Below the pieces are notes generated by a model. It had not been told where the DNA came from and searched no databases. It saw nothing but the letters and a program-made list of their open reading frames with translations. Shown piece by piece: positions 52,653 through 61,356 of a DNA stretch of 64,000 nt. Source of the DNA: Elusimicrobiota bacterium (GTDB taxonomy: Bacteria > Elusimicrobiota > Elusimicrobia > Elusimicrobiales > UBA9959). The first letter of the stretch is position 1. Every line of letters starts with the position of its first letter. The DNA is taken from contig JAGVVD010000042.1 in NCBI GenBank assembly GCA_019135865.1, positions 32,163 to 96,162 on the forward strand, read 5' to 3'. Both the position numbers and the translations under genes were made by a program.

Positions 52653-53404
52653 TGCGCCTCCCCCGAGGAGAGGCGGCGCATCTTCTCTATAAGGAAAGGC
52701 TGATGCACGGCGTCCTCCTTGTAGGAGCCGGTCAGCGCGTACATCACGATATTAAGGAAGAGCCGCCGGCCCTCCAGGCGCTGCGGCTCGCCGCCGGGCA
52801 GGCAGGGATAGACCGGCGCGCCGGCCGCCGAAACGGGCCAGATCCCGGCCAGATCGTTGGCGCTGTAGATCACGGCGGCCCGGTCCGACCGGAAAGCCGC
52901 CTCGGGGACGGCCTGCAGGTCGAAGCGGCCTCCGCGGCCGCGCGAGATGAAGAAGCTCTTGAAAAGGACGTGGCCGGGAGGAAGCGGCTCCAGCCCGGCG
53001 CCCGGCAGCAGCAGTCCGGCGAAGTCCCGCGCCCAGCGCTCGACGGAGCCGCCCCTGGCCCCGGAGGAGTTGTTCAGCAGCAGCGTTCCCCCGGCCGAAA
53101 GGTGGAGACGCAGCGCCGTTATGGCGGAATAGGAGAGCGCGGGCGGGGCTTTGGAACAGGAGACCGCCAGGAAGGGGTGGTAGACCAGCCGCGGGTCGCC
53201 GGGCGCGAGCCTCGGCACTTCCGGGTCCGGCTCCACGCTGGTGTTCAGCCGTATGAAAGCGAAAGCCTCTTTCCAGGCCCCTTCCGGCGCCCGGCAGCCG
53301 GGGCCGAGGTCCAGTTCGGCCAGGGCGAAATTTCCCGACGGGACCTCTCCCGCCGCCGGGGAACAGCAGAGCGCCGACGCGAGGAACAGCGCGGCGCGAT
53401 TCAC
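52649..53404 (-). CDS. DUF4159-type secreted protein
   Basis: The 251-residue protein begins with a signal peptide (ending near SPAAGE) and follows DUF4159: NFALAELDLGPGC, FIRLNTSVEPDPEVPRL, ALRLHLSAGGTLLLNNSSG and a final YALTGSYKED. The domain is a flavodoxin-like fold of unknown function found in MoxR/vWA operons. The start is the GTG at 53404: GGGAGG lies five bases upstream and it forms a GTGA overlap with the vWA stop. Longer readings upstream have no export signal. Confidence 0.8.
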   Translation of the reverse strand: MNRAALFLASALCCSPAAGEVPSGNFALAELDLGPGCRAPEGAWKEAFAFIRLNTSVEPDPEVPRLAPGDPRLVYHPFLAVSCSKAPPALSYSAITALRLHLSAGGTLLLNNSSGARGGSVERWARDFAGLLLPGAGLEPLPPGHVLFKSFFISRGRGGRFDLQAVPEAAFRSDRAAVIYSANDLAGIWPVSAAGAPVYPCLPGGEPQRLEGRRLFLNIVMYALTGSYKEDAVHQPFLIEKMRRLSSGEAQ

Positions 53405-55416
53405 GGGCGCCTCCCGAGCAGCAGGACCTCGGCCGAGAGCAGCAGCGCGGCCAGCAGGAGGAAGACGGGGCGGACGCCGACCCCGGTGATGAAAAGGAGA
53501 GCGGCTTCGGCGGCGGAGGCGGCCGGCAGCCGGGTCCACGGCGTTTCGGAGGCGCGCAGCAGCCGGCTTTCGCCGGTGGAATGGTCGAGGTTCACCGCGT
53601 AAAAACCGCTCTCGCCGCCGGCGCGCCAGGAGTAGAGACCGGGCTCCTCCTGCGGCGGGACCTCGAACGCGCCCGCCCTGTAGCGCAGCCTCTCGACGGC
53701 GCCGGAGGGCCCGCGCAGTTCCGCGCCGCCGGCGGGGGGAGGATGGAGGTAACGGATCGCGCCGCCCGCGCCCACCGCGGCCCCCGCTCCGGAAGGCCCG
53801 TACCCGTCGTCGGCGGCCGCCTCCAGCAGCGCGGAGAAAAGACCGGGGAACAGCGGCTTGACGGCCAGGTCGCACCAGGCCAGGTCCAGCCCGGCGGTCC
53901 AGACATAAGCGAGGCCGGCGCCGACGCGGACCCTGACCAGCGCCGGGACCTTCTCCCCGCCGGGACCGGCGAACTCGAGCAGGGTCTCGTAAGGTCCCGG
54001 CGCCAGGCGGTAGAGGGAAGAGGCCGAGACCCGTCCGGATTCATAGGCGGACGGGAGGAAGCCCGGCAGGGCGTCCGCCGGCCAGTCCGCCGCCCGGAAC
54101 GCGCCCCGCTCGGGACCGGAGGCGGAAAGACCGAAATACGACTTGAGCTCGCCGGCCTGCGGCAGCGAGGAGGAGACGAAAGCGATCACGGTGCCGCCTT
54201 CCGACAGGCGGCGGCCCAGCGCGGCCGCGCCCGCCGGCGAGAAAGGCGGAAGCCCCGCCAGCACCAGGGGCCCGCGGCCTTCCCCGGCCGCGGCCAGGGA
54301 GCCGTGGTCCCTGAAAACGGTCCCTCTGGAGGAGGGGCGGGAGGAAAAATACTTCCTGAGGAAATAGGCCGCCCCGCCCGGCGGGGGGGACTCCGGGCCG
54401 GGATGCAGCACCAGCGCGCCGGCGCCGGAAGCGGCGCCTCCGAAAGCGTAGTAGCTCCTGTCGTCGGCGGAAAGAGCGTCGGGGCCGGCCGCAGCGCAGC
54501 CCCGGGGCGGCTCCGCGGGGAGAACGGCGGACGCGGAAGCCTCTCCCAGGCGCCGGAGACGGGGACCGGGCAGTATGGTCCCGCCAGGCGCGCAAAGGGA
54601 AATACGCGAAGGCGGGGAGGAGCGGGCCGCGTCGTTCCAGGAGACCGTCGCCTCCGGGGCGCGGCCCGGACCCGCGCGCTTCACGCCGGCCGCCCAGTAA
54701 TTGGCCGGCGCTTCCGGGAAGTCCAGGCCGGCCAGGGCGAAGGACGGGGAATACCCGGCCAGCGCGGACGGCCCGTCCCGCATGCGCGAAAAACCGTCGG
54801 CCGCCCCGTCGCTGAGCACCAGCGCCTTTTTCCGCGCCTCCGGCCGCGAACCGTCCGAGAGCAGGGCGAACGCGGCTTCCAGCGCCGGCCGGTAATCCGT
54901 GACGCCCCAGCCCGGGCGCGCCGAGAGAGCCAGCCGCGCCAGTTCCGCCGGCCCGGCGCCCCACTCCGCCCCTCCCCTTACTTCGTCGTCGAAAAGTATC
55001 AGCGCGGCCCTGTCCCCGGGACCAAGGGAGCGCAGCGCCGCCGCGGCGGTCTCCGCGGCCAGCGAGAACCTGTCGCCGCCGGCGAAAGCCGTGCGCATCG
55101 AATAGGACTTGTCGAGAAGGATCACGACGTCCGAAGGAGCCCGCCCGGCGGCGGGCAGGAACGGCAGGGAAGAGCCGTCCAGCACGGGTTCGGAGAAGGC
55201 GAAGGCGGCGGAGGCGGCGCCGAGGCATCGCAGGAGCAGGGCCAGGACCGGCCGGCCCCGCCGGGCGGCCCCGGCACGGGCCAGCGCCTCGCGCAGCAGC
55301 AGCATGGCGCCGAAGCGCACTTCCGGGCGCGGCGGCCGCAGCAGGAGGCGGGGAAGCAGCGGCAGCAGGAAGGCCGCGGGCACCAGCCAGAGCGCCCATT
55401 CCCTGCCGAAGGTCAC
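53401..55416 (-). CDS. BatA-type von Willebrand factor A membrane protein
   Basis: The 671-residue protein has a BatA-like N-terminus with two membrane segments (about residues 8-25 and 58-78), a vWA domain with an intact MIDAS start DKSYSM (~residue 102) and the threonine in GWGVTDYRP (~172), then a long periplasmic part and a C-terminal membrane segment (~650-668). vWA domains bind metal and protein partners; with MoxR ATPases they act in assembly or stress-linked complexes in several phyla. The family member here is uncharacterised. Confidence 0.83.
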   Translation of the reverse strand: MTFGREWALWLVPAAFLLPLLPRLLLRPPRPEVRFGAMLLLREALARAGAARRGRPVLALLLRCLGAASAAFAFSEPVLDGSSLPFLPAAGRAPSDVVILLDKSYSMRTAFAGGDRFSLAAETAAAALRSLGPGDRAALILFDDEVRGGAEWGAGPAELARLALSARPGWGVTDYRPALEAAFALLSDGSRPEARKKALVLSDGAADGFSRMRDGPSALAGYSPSFALAGLDFPEAPANYWAAGVKRAGPGRAPEATVSWNDAARSSPPSRISLCAPGGTILPGPRLRRLGEASASAVLPAEPPRGCAAAGPDALSADDRSYYAFGGAASGAGALVLHPGPESPPPGGAAYFLRKYFSSRPSSRGTVFRDHGSLAAAGEGRGPLVLAGLPPFSPAGAAALGRRLSEGGTVIAFVSSSLPQAGELKSYFGLSASGPERGAFRAADWPADALPGFLPSAYESGRVSASSLYRLAPGPYETLLEFAGPGGEKVPALVRVRVGAGLAYVWTAGLDLAWCDLAVKPLFPGLFSALLEAAADDGYGPSGAGAAVGAGGAIRYLHPPPAGGAELRGPSGAVERLRYRAGAFEVPPQEEPGLYSWRAGGESGFYAVNLDHSTGESRLLRASETPWTRLPAASAAEAALLFITGVGVRPVFLLLAALLLSAEVLLLGRRP

Positions 55417-55426
55417 CGCGGCCCCC

Positions 55427-56311
55427 TCACTTCAGCCACCCCGCGAGGAACCCGTCCAGGTTGCGGGCGAGGGACAGGTCCGTGCGCAAAGGGAAATAGG
55501 AGAGCCTGGGGGAGGAGAAGAGGCGGGAACAGAGAGCGAGCCTGCGGGCGGCGGCCGCCCGGTAGGCCCCTTCCAGCTCGTCGGCGCGGCCCGTCTCCCG
55601 GCCTTCGCCCTCGAGCCCGGAAAAAAGCGTCTCGCCGCGCCAGGGGAAACCGAACTCTCCCGGGTCCTGCAGATGCAGCACGAAACACCGGCCGGCCCTG
55701 GCGGCCAGTTCCCTGGCCGCCGCTTCCAGTTCGGCGCGGCCGCAAAGCAGGTCCGAAAAGAAGAACAGCGACGGGCGTTTCCCGCCGGCGGAGCGCGGGG
55801 CCAGCCCCGAGAGCCCGTCCCAGGCGCCCGACGGCGTGACCGCGGCGAAAGCGGCGTCGAGGCGCGCCAGGTGGCCGGCGCCGGCGCCCCGCGGCACGCC
55901 CCGGCCGGGGCCGGACGGCAGGAATTCCAGGCCGCAGGGATCGCGCCTGAAAAGACAGAGGCAGGCCAGGGCCATCGCGAAGCGGCAGGCGTACTCCCAC
56001 TTGGAGAAGAGCGCGCCCGGACCGGCGAAGGACATGGAGGCCGAGGCGTCGGCGAGTATCTCGAAGCGTATGGCCTCCTCCCTGCTGAACCGGCGCAGGT
56101 AGTAGCGGTCGCTGCGCGCGTAAAGTTTCCAGTCGATGGAGCGGACCGGGTCGCCTTCGGAATAGGCCCTGTACTCGGAGAACTCCTGGCCGGGGCCGTG
56201 CGAGGACCTGGCGGCGTGGAACCCTTCCGCGCGGCCGGAACCGGCCAGCCGCAGCGGCCGCAGGGCCCTGGCCCTGACGCGGGAAGCGGTCTCCTGGTCG
56301 AGGTATCTCAT
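55427..56311 (-). CDS. DUF58 domain protein
   Basis: The 294-residue cytoplasmic protein carries the DUF58 signature EFSEYRAYSEGDPVRSIDWK (~residues 43-62) followed by a vWA-like fold (ILADASASMSF, ~87). DUF58 proteins nearly always accompany MoxR ATPases and are presumed substrates or adaptors. It sits ten bases before the vWA gene and 27 after moxR. Confidence 0.92.
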   Translation of the reverse strand: MRYLDQETASRVRARALRPLRLAGSGRAEGFHAARSSHGPGQEFSEYRAYSEGDPVRSIDWKLYARSDRYYLRRFSREEAIRFEILADASASMSFAGPGALFSKWEYACRFAMALACLCLFRRDPCGLEFLPSGPGRGVPRGAGAGHLARLDAAFAAVTPSGAWDGLSGLAPRSAGGKRPSLFFFSDLLCGRAELEAAARELAARAGRCFVLHLQDPGEFGFPWRGETLFSGLEGEGRETGRADELEGAYRAAAARRLALCSRLFSSPRLSYFPLRTDLSLARNLDGFLAGWLK

Positions 56312-56338
56312 CTTTCCGGACGCCGGCGCCCAGCGGGC

Positions 56339-57319
<981 letters not shown>

Positions 57320-57360
57320 TTTTTTCCTCCAGGCGGGCGGCGCGGCCGCCACCCGGACAG

Positions 57361-57366
57361 ATTATA
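57361..57366 (-). promoter_or_regulatory. Proximal -10 element of moxR operon
   Basis: TATAAT on the minus strand, with a partial -35 (TAGACC, 57390-57385) at an 18-base spacing. The predicted transcription start is near 57354, followed by GGAGG and the ATG at 57319. Confidence 0.6.
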
Positions 57367-57405
57367 TTCATTAGGGGAGAGGGAGGTCTATCCCTGCCGC
57401 GGGAC

Positions 57406-57460
57406 AAAAAAAAAGGCAGGGCTGCCTTTTGGGGGGTAGGGTGAGGGAGGCAGCCCTGAC
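57406..57460 (-). ncRNA. Candidate small RNA (or attenuated leader) upstream of moxR
   Basis: On the minus strand a near-consensus promoter (57467-57495) would start RNA near 57460. The RNA would consist of one hairpin, CAGGGCTGCC (57458-57449) pairing exactly with GGCAGCCCTG (57426-57417), then CC and nine T. The 22-base loop is single-stranded and pyrimidine-rich, with TCCCTCACC that could pair with purine-rich ribosome binding sites. Total length is about 55 bases. It may be an independent small RNA, or a leader whose terminator gates read-through into moxR. No known family is recognised. Confidence 0.6.
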
Positions 57461-57466
57461 AAGGCA

Positions 57467-57495
57467 ATTGTACCACCCGTTTTGACGTTTGTCAA
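57467..57495 (-). promoter_or_regulatory. Near-consensus sigma-70 promoter of candidate small RNA
   Basis: TTGACA (57495-57490), exactly 17 bases, then TACAAT (57472-57467). It is the best promoter match in the window. Confidence 0.8.
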
Positions 57496-57522
57496 GGACC
57501 GCCTATAACAAAGGTCACATCC

Positions 57523-57541
57523 CCGCGCCGTACCGGCGCGG
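57523..57541 (-). terminator. Hairpin downstream of HTH-REC gene
   Basis: CCGCGCCG-TAC-CGGCGCGG, an 8-bp stem about 30 bases after the HTH-REC stop. No T-run follows, so it is a weak terminator at best. Confidence 0.45.
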
Positions 57542-57571
57542 AGCGTCCCGCCCCCCGGGAGCCCCGGGAAT

Positions 57572-58150
57572 TCAGACCGTCTTCGGATCGCCCACCAGCT
57601 CCCTGACCAGCCTCTCGAGGTCCCTGAAGGAGAAAGGCTTGGTCAGGTAGGCGTCGGCGCCCGAGCCGAGCATCCGGCGCTTCACATTGTCCGCGTCGTA
57701 GCCCGTGACCGCGATGACCTTGGTGTCCCGGTTAAGGCTTTTTATTATCTCGCAGACCTTGAACCCGTCCAGGCCCGGCAGCATGATGTCGAGTATGACG
57801 AGTTCCGGCAGCTGGGACTCCATTATGCGGCCCGCTTCGAAACCGTTGGCGACCGTAAAGACCTCGAAGCCGCCCAGTTTGCGGAAGAAAGCGGCGGCGA
57901 TCTTGAGGAACTTGGTGTCGTCCTCCACGATGAGGACCTTCAGCCCCGAACCGCCGGCCATGCCCGGCGGCAGCGGCATCTTGTTGGCCTTGAGGAACTC
58001 TGCCAGGTCCTCCTTCGCCACCCGGCGGTGGCCGCCGACCGTGACGAAAGCCTTCAGCTTTCCGCTGTCTATCCAGTTGGCGACCGTGGTGGGCGAGAGG
58101 TCCAGTATCCTGGCGATATCGAAAGTGGTATAGGTTTTGTTTTTGGTCAT
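57572..58150 (-). CDS. HTH-REC response regulator (DNA-binding domain first)
   Basis: The 192-residue protein has an N-terminal excisionase/MerR-like helix-turn-helix (TFDIARILDLSPTTVANWID, GGHRRVAKEDLAEFL, about residues 7-53) and a C-terminal receiver domain (KVLIVEDDTKF at ~70, phospho-acceptor aspartate in VILDIMLPGLDG near 115, TKPF near 168). The order is the reverse of classical response regulators. No histidine kinase is adjacent. It is divergent from the REC-GGDEF gene and could regulate it. The start is the ATG at 58150; upstream codons lie in the AT-rich promoter region. Confidence 0.85.
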   Translation of the reverse strand: MTKNKTYTTFDIARILDLSPTTVANWIDSGKLKAFVTVGGHRRVAKEDLAEFLKANKMPLPPGMAGGSGLKVLIVEDDTKFLKIAAAFFRKLGGFEVFTVANGFEAGRIMESQLPELVILDIMLPGLDGFKVCEIIKSLNRDTKVIAVTGYDADNVKRRMLGSGADAYLTKPFSFRDLERLVRELVGDPKTV

Positions 58151-58243
58151 TGTTGCGGTTTTTGCGACTTTGAAGTTATTTAAAAGTATAGAAAAAAAAC
58201 CGGGCGGCGTCAACGGACGGCGGGCGGCGGGGACGGGAGGGGG

Positions 58244-58274
58244 TTGCGCCGGCCGCCCCGATTTAATATATAAT
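58244..58274 (+). promoter_or_regulatory. Promoter of the GGDEF-kinase operon
   Basis: TTGCGC (58244-58249), a 19-base spacer and TATAAT (58269-58274). The same TTGCGC form of -35 is seen before otsA. On the opposite strand TATACT (58190-58185) may serve the divergent HTH-REC gene. Confidence 0.55.
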
Positions 58275-58342
58275 TATTCAATAAACCGGAGCCGCCGCCG
58301 CCTTGCGGACGGACACGGCCCGAAGAGACCGGGGGTACGGCC

Positions 58343-59281
58343 TTGCCTCAGCGCAAGAAAATTTTCGTGGTAGACGACGATCCCAACGTGGGACTTCTCG
58401 TCTCCGCCGTGCTTAAGAAATACGACTATTCGGTGACCCCGATGAGCTCGGGCGAACAGGTACTGGAGACGCTCAGGACCATGCGCCCCGACCTGATCCT
58501 GCTGGACCTCCGCATGCCGGGCATGGACGGCTACACGCTCTGCCGCAGGATACGGGACAACAGGGCCACGGCCGACATCCCGATCATCATACTGAGCGGC
58601 GTCTCGGAAGTGGACGCCCGGATAAACACTCTGGAACTGGGCGCCGACGATTTCATCACCAAGCCTTTCGACATGCGCGAACTGCGCGCGCGCGTCAACC
58701 GGATCATCAAACGCAAGGTCAGCGACACGGCCCTCTCCCCGCTGACCGGCCTCCCCGGCGGCCCGCTGATAGAGGAAGAGGCGCAGAAGAGGCTCGAGGC
58801 CGGCGAGGACTTCTCCTTCGCCTACATAGACATCGATAATTTCAAGGCCTACAACGACGTCTACGGCTACGCCAGGGGCGACGAGGTCATCAAGAAGCTC
58901 GCCGCCGTCACGCAGACCAAGATACGGGAGATCTCGGACCCGCAGCGCTGCTTCCTGGGGCACATCGGGGGCGACGACTTCGTGCTGTTCTCGCCCAGGG
59001 AGGAAGGCGAACCCCTGGCCGGCGCCATCGCCGCCGAATTCGACAGGCAGATACCCTATTTCTACACCCCTGAGCACAGGCTCCAGGGCTACATCTCCAC
59101 CACCGACCGCAAGAACAGGCACCGGCGCTTCCCGATAATGTCCATATCGATAGCGCTGATAACGCCGAGTTCGACCCGGCATTACGCCAAGCTGGTGGAA
59201 AAAGCGGCCGAAATAAAGCGCTACCTGAAGGACCTGCCCGGACGGAAAGGCAGCGCTTTCCATAAGGACAGACGCGAATGA
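58343..59281 (+). CDS. REC-GGDEF response regulator (probable diguanylate cyclase)
   Basis: The 312-residue protein has a receiver domain (VVDDDPN near residue 9, phospho-acceptor in LLDLRMPGMDG near 53, TKPF near 103) and a GGDEF domain with the active-site loop GGDDF (~residue 209) and DIDNFKAYNDVYGYARGDEV (~159). The GGDDF variant keeps the metal-binding position but changes Glu to Asp, so activity should be checked; no RxxD inhibitory site precedes it. The start is TTG at 58343 behind GGGGGT. It overlaps the kinase gene by four bases. Confidence 0.87.
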   Translation: MPQRKKIFVVDDDPNVGLLVSAVLKKYDYSVTPMSSGEQVLETLRTMRPDLILLDLRMPGMDGYTLCRRIRDNRATADIPIIILSGVSEVDARINTLELGADDFITKPFDMRELRARVNRIIKRKVSDTALSPLTGLPGGPLIEEEAQKRLEAGEDFSFAYIDIDNFKAYNDVYGYARGDEVIKKLAAVTQTKIREISDPQRCFLGHIGGDDFVLFSPREEGEPLAGAIAAEFDRQIPYFYTPEHRLQGYISTTDRKNRHRRFPIMSISIALITPSSTRHYAKLVEKAAEIKRYLKDLPGRKGSAFHKDRRE

Positions 59282-61356
59282 ACATCGATGAAGAGCTCAA
59301 AGAAGGGACCGTATTCGCGGGCTGCCGCATAGCCGGCAAGATCGGCCAGGGCGGCATGGGGACCGTATACAAGGCCTATCACGAAGCCCTCGCCAAGGAC
59401 ATCTGCATCAAGTTCCTCTCCCCGGACCTGGCCCGCGACCAGCGGAACATCGAGTTCTTCATGCGCGAGGCCCGCTCCGCCGCCAGGCTGGACCATCCCA
59501 ATATCGTCCACATCTATAATTTCGGCGAGGAGAACGGGGTCTATTTCATCATCATGTCCTACGTGGACGGCCCGAGCCTCTCCGACCTCATCCTGGAGAA
59601 GGGCCCGCTGCCGGTCGAAGCGGCGAGCGAGATCATTATAGAGGTACTGGAGGGCCTGGCCCACGCCCACTCCAAGACCATAATCCACCGCGATATCAAG
59701 CCCTCCAACATCCTCATGTCCTCCGACGGCAAGCCCCGTATAGTCGACTTCGGGCTGGCCAGGAGCATCAACGAGGAGAAACAGCTCACCATGGCGGGGG
59801 AAATGGTGGGGACCGCCTATTTCATGTCGCCGGAACAGGGCCTGGCGGCCGCCGTCGACCACCGCGCGGACCTTTACTCGACCGGAGCGACCTATTTCTA
59901 CATACTCACCGGCAGGAACCCTTTCGAAGGCAAGACCTCGATAGAGGTGGTGCACAAGCACATCGGGGAACCTCCTCCGAACATAGTCCTCGTCAAGCCC
60001 GACGTCCCGCTGTGGGTCTCCACCATCATAGACCGCTCGATGCGGAAAAAACCGGCCGACAGGTACCAGACCGCGGAAGAGATGGCGTCCATCCTGCGCA
60101 AGTACCTGAAGGAAGGCATGCCCGCCTCCCGCTCGCGGGACATAGAGATCCCCGGGCTCACCCTGCGGGTCCCCGCGGACGCGGACCAGCAGGCGGCTCC
60201 TGCGGAAGGCCGCCCGTCGCCGCCCGCGGGAGCGGACGCCCCGGTCCTCCCTGAGACCGGCGGCGCGGCCCAGCCGGCCCAGCCGGCGCCCGCCGCCCCG
60301 GCGCCCGCGGCGGCGCTGCAGCACGTACACCTTCACAGGACCATAAAGTTCCTGCAGCATCTGGGCATATCGCTGCTGGCGCCGGCGTTCGCCCTGCTGG
60401 CCGGGTCCTCCGGCGCGGGCTACTCCGGGGACCTGCACCCTCTCCTGGCCCCGCTGGCTTACAAGCCGGCCATAGCCCTCCTATGCCTCGCCTTGTCGGC
60501 GGGCCTGTTCTTCTGGGCCCAGATGATCCGCCATTACCGTTTCGCCTTCTGGCACGCCATCCTCTCCCTGACGGCCCTCGGGGCCGCCTATTCCGCGGGA
60601 GCGCTGATCTACAACCAGGCGGGCTTCGACACCGTCTCAAGGGCTTTCCTGGCCGCCTCCATGTCCTTCATGGGAGCCTTCATGATAGGGGCCCTGCCCG
60701 TCTACGTTCTTTTCCTGCTGCTGGCCGGTTCCTTTCTCTTCACCTCCCAGCGTCCCCGCTTCAAGGCCGCCGCGGCGCTCTCCTACGCGCTCGCCATGGC
60801 GGCCCTTTACGCCTATCTGAAACCCTCCCCGCCGGACGCGATGGACCTCAAACACCTGCTGGTGGCGTCGGCCCTGGCCCTGGCGGCCATCGCCTACGGC
60901 GCCACGCACAGCAAGTTCAACCTTTTCCTGAACCCGCCCGTCCTCATGACGGCGGCGCTGGCCGTCGCTTTCTCGGGCCTGCTGCGGCCCGCGATGGAGA
61001 AAGAGGTGCGCCTGACGGCGTCCAAGGAGGCCGAGCGCGTGAAGGTCCTGCGCCGCCAGGAAACGCTGCGCAGGCAGATGCTCCTGGCGGAGGAAATAAC
61101 CGAATACGACCTGGAAGGCAGGCCCATCCAGAGGGCCCCTCTGCCGGATATCGACCAGGTCATACCTCAAAGGACCGCGGCCGAAATACGGCTGCTGGCC
61201 GGAGGGAATTTCGCCAAGAAGACCAGGAGCCGCATCCAGGCCGACACCGCCTCGACCGGCGCTCTCCTGCTGCTGGCGGCCCTGCTCACGGTCCTGACGA
61301 ACGCCCTCTACGTCTCCGAGTCCGGGAAATACTACCGCCGGGAGTCAGAATCATGA
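59278..61356 (+). CDS. Ser/Thr protein kinase with polytopic C-terminal membrane domain
   Basis: A 692-residue Hanks-type kinase. The kinase domain (about residues 14-275) has GQGGMGTVY, the lysine in ICIKFL, catalytic HRDIKPSN, DFG in IVDFGLAR and a SPEQ in the activation segment, all intact. A Pro/Ala linker (~300-345) leads to about seven membrane segments (~360-580), a charged coiled segment (~585-650) and one last membrane segment (~660-680). There are no PASTA or sensor domains outside the membrane, unlike PknB. It is coupled by four-base overlaps to the REC-GGDEF gene and the CHASE2 kinase gene. Confidence 0.9.
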   Translation: MNIDEELKEGTVFAGCRIAGKIGQGGMGTVYKAYHEALAKDICIKFLSPDLARDQRNIEFFMREARSAARLDHPNIVHIYNFGEENGVYFIIMSYVDGPSLSDLILEKGPLPVEAASEIIIEVLEGLAHAHSKTIIHRDIKPSNILMSSDGKPRIVDFGLARSINEEKQLTMAGEMVGTAYFMSPEQGLAAAVDHRADLYSTGATYFYILTGRNPFEGKTSIEVVHKHIGEPPPNIVLVKPDVPLWVSTIIDRSMRKKPADRYQTAEEMASILRKYLKEGMPASRSRDIEIPGLTLRVPADADQQAAPAEGRPSPPAGADAPVLPETGGAAQPAQPAPAAPAPAAALQHVHLHRTIKFLQHLGISLLAPAFALLAGSSGAGYSGDLHPLLAPLAYKPAIALLCLALSAGLFFWAQMIRHYRFAFWHAILSLTALGAAYSAGALIYNQAGFDTVSRAFLAASMSFMGAFMIGALPVYVLFLLLAGSFLFTSQRPRFKAAAALSYALAMAALYAYLKPSPPDAMDLKHLLVASALALAAIAYGATHSKFNLFLNPPVLMTAALAVAFSGLLRPAMEKEVRLTASKEAERVKVLRRQETLRRQMLLAEEITEYDLEGRPIQRAPLPDIDQVIPQRTAAEIRLLAGGNFAKKTRSRIQADTASTGALLLLAALLTVLTNALYVSESGKYYRRESES

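Noticed and set aside
57482..57508. Plus-strand promoter TTGACG-N16-TATAAC
   Set aside because: No gene follows on the plus strand for 800 bases and a hairpin lies directly after it. It overlaps the much better minus-strand promoter and is probably a by-product of its palindromic TTGAC/GTCAA.
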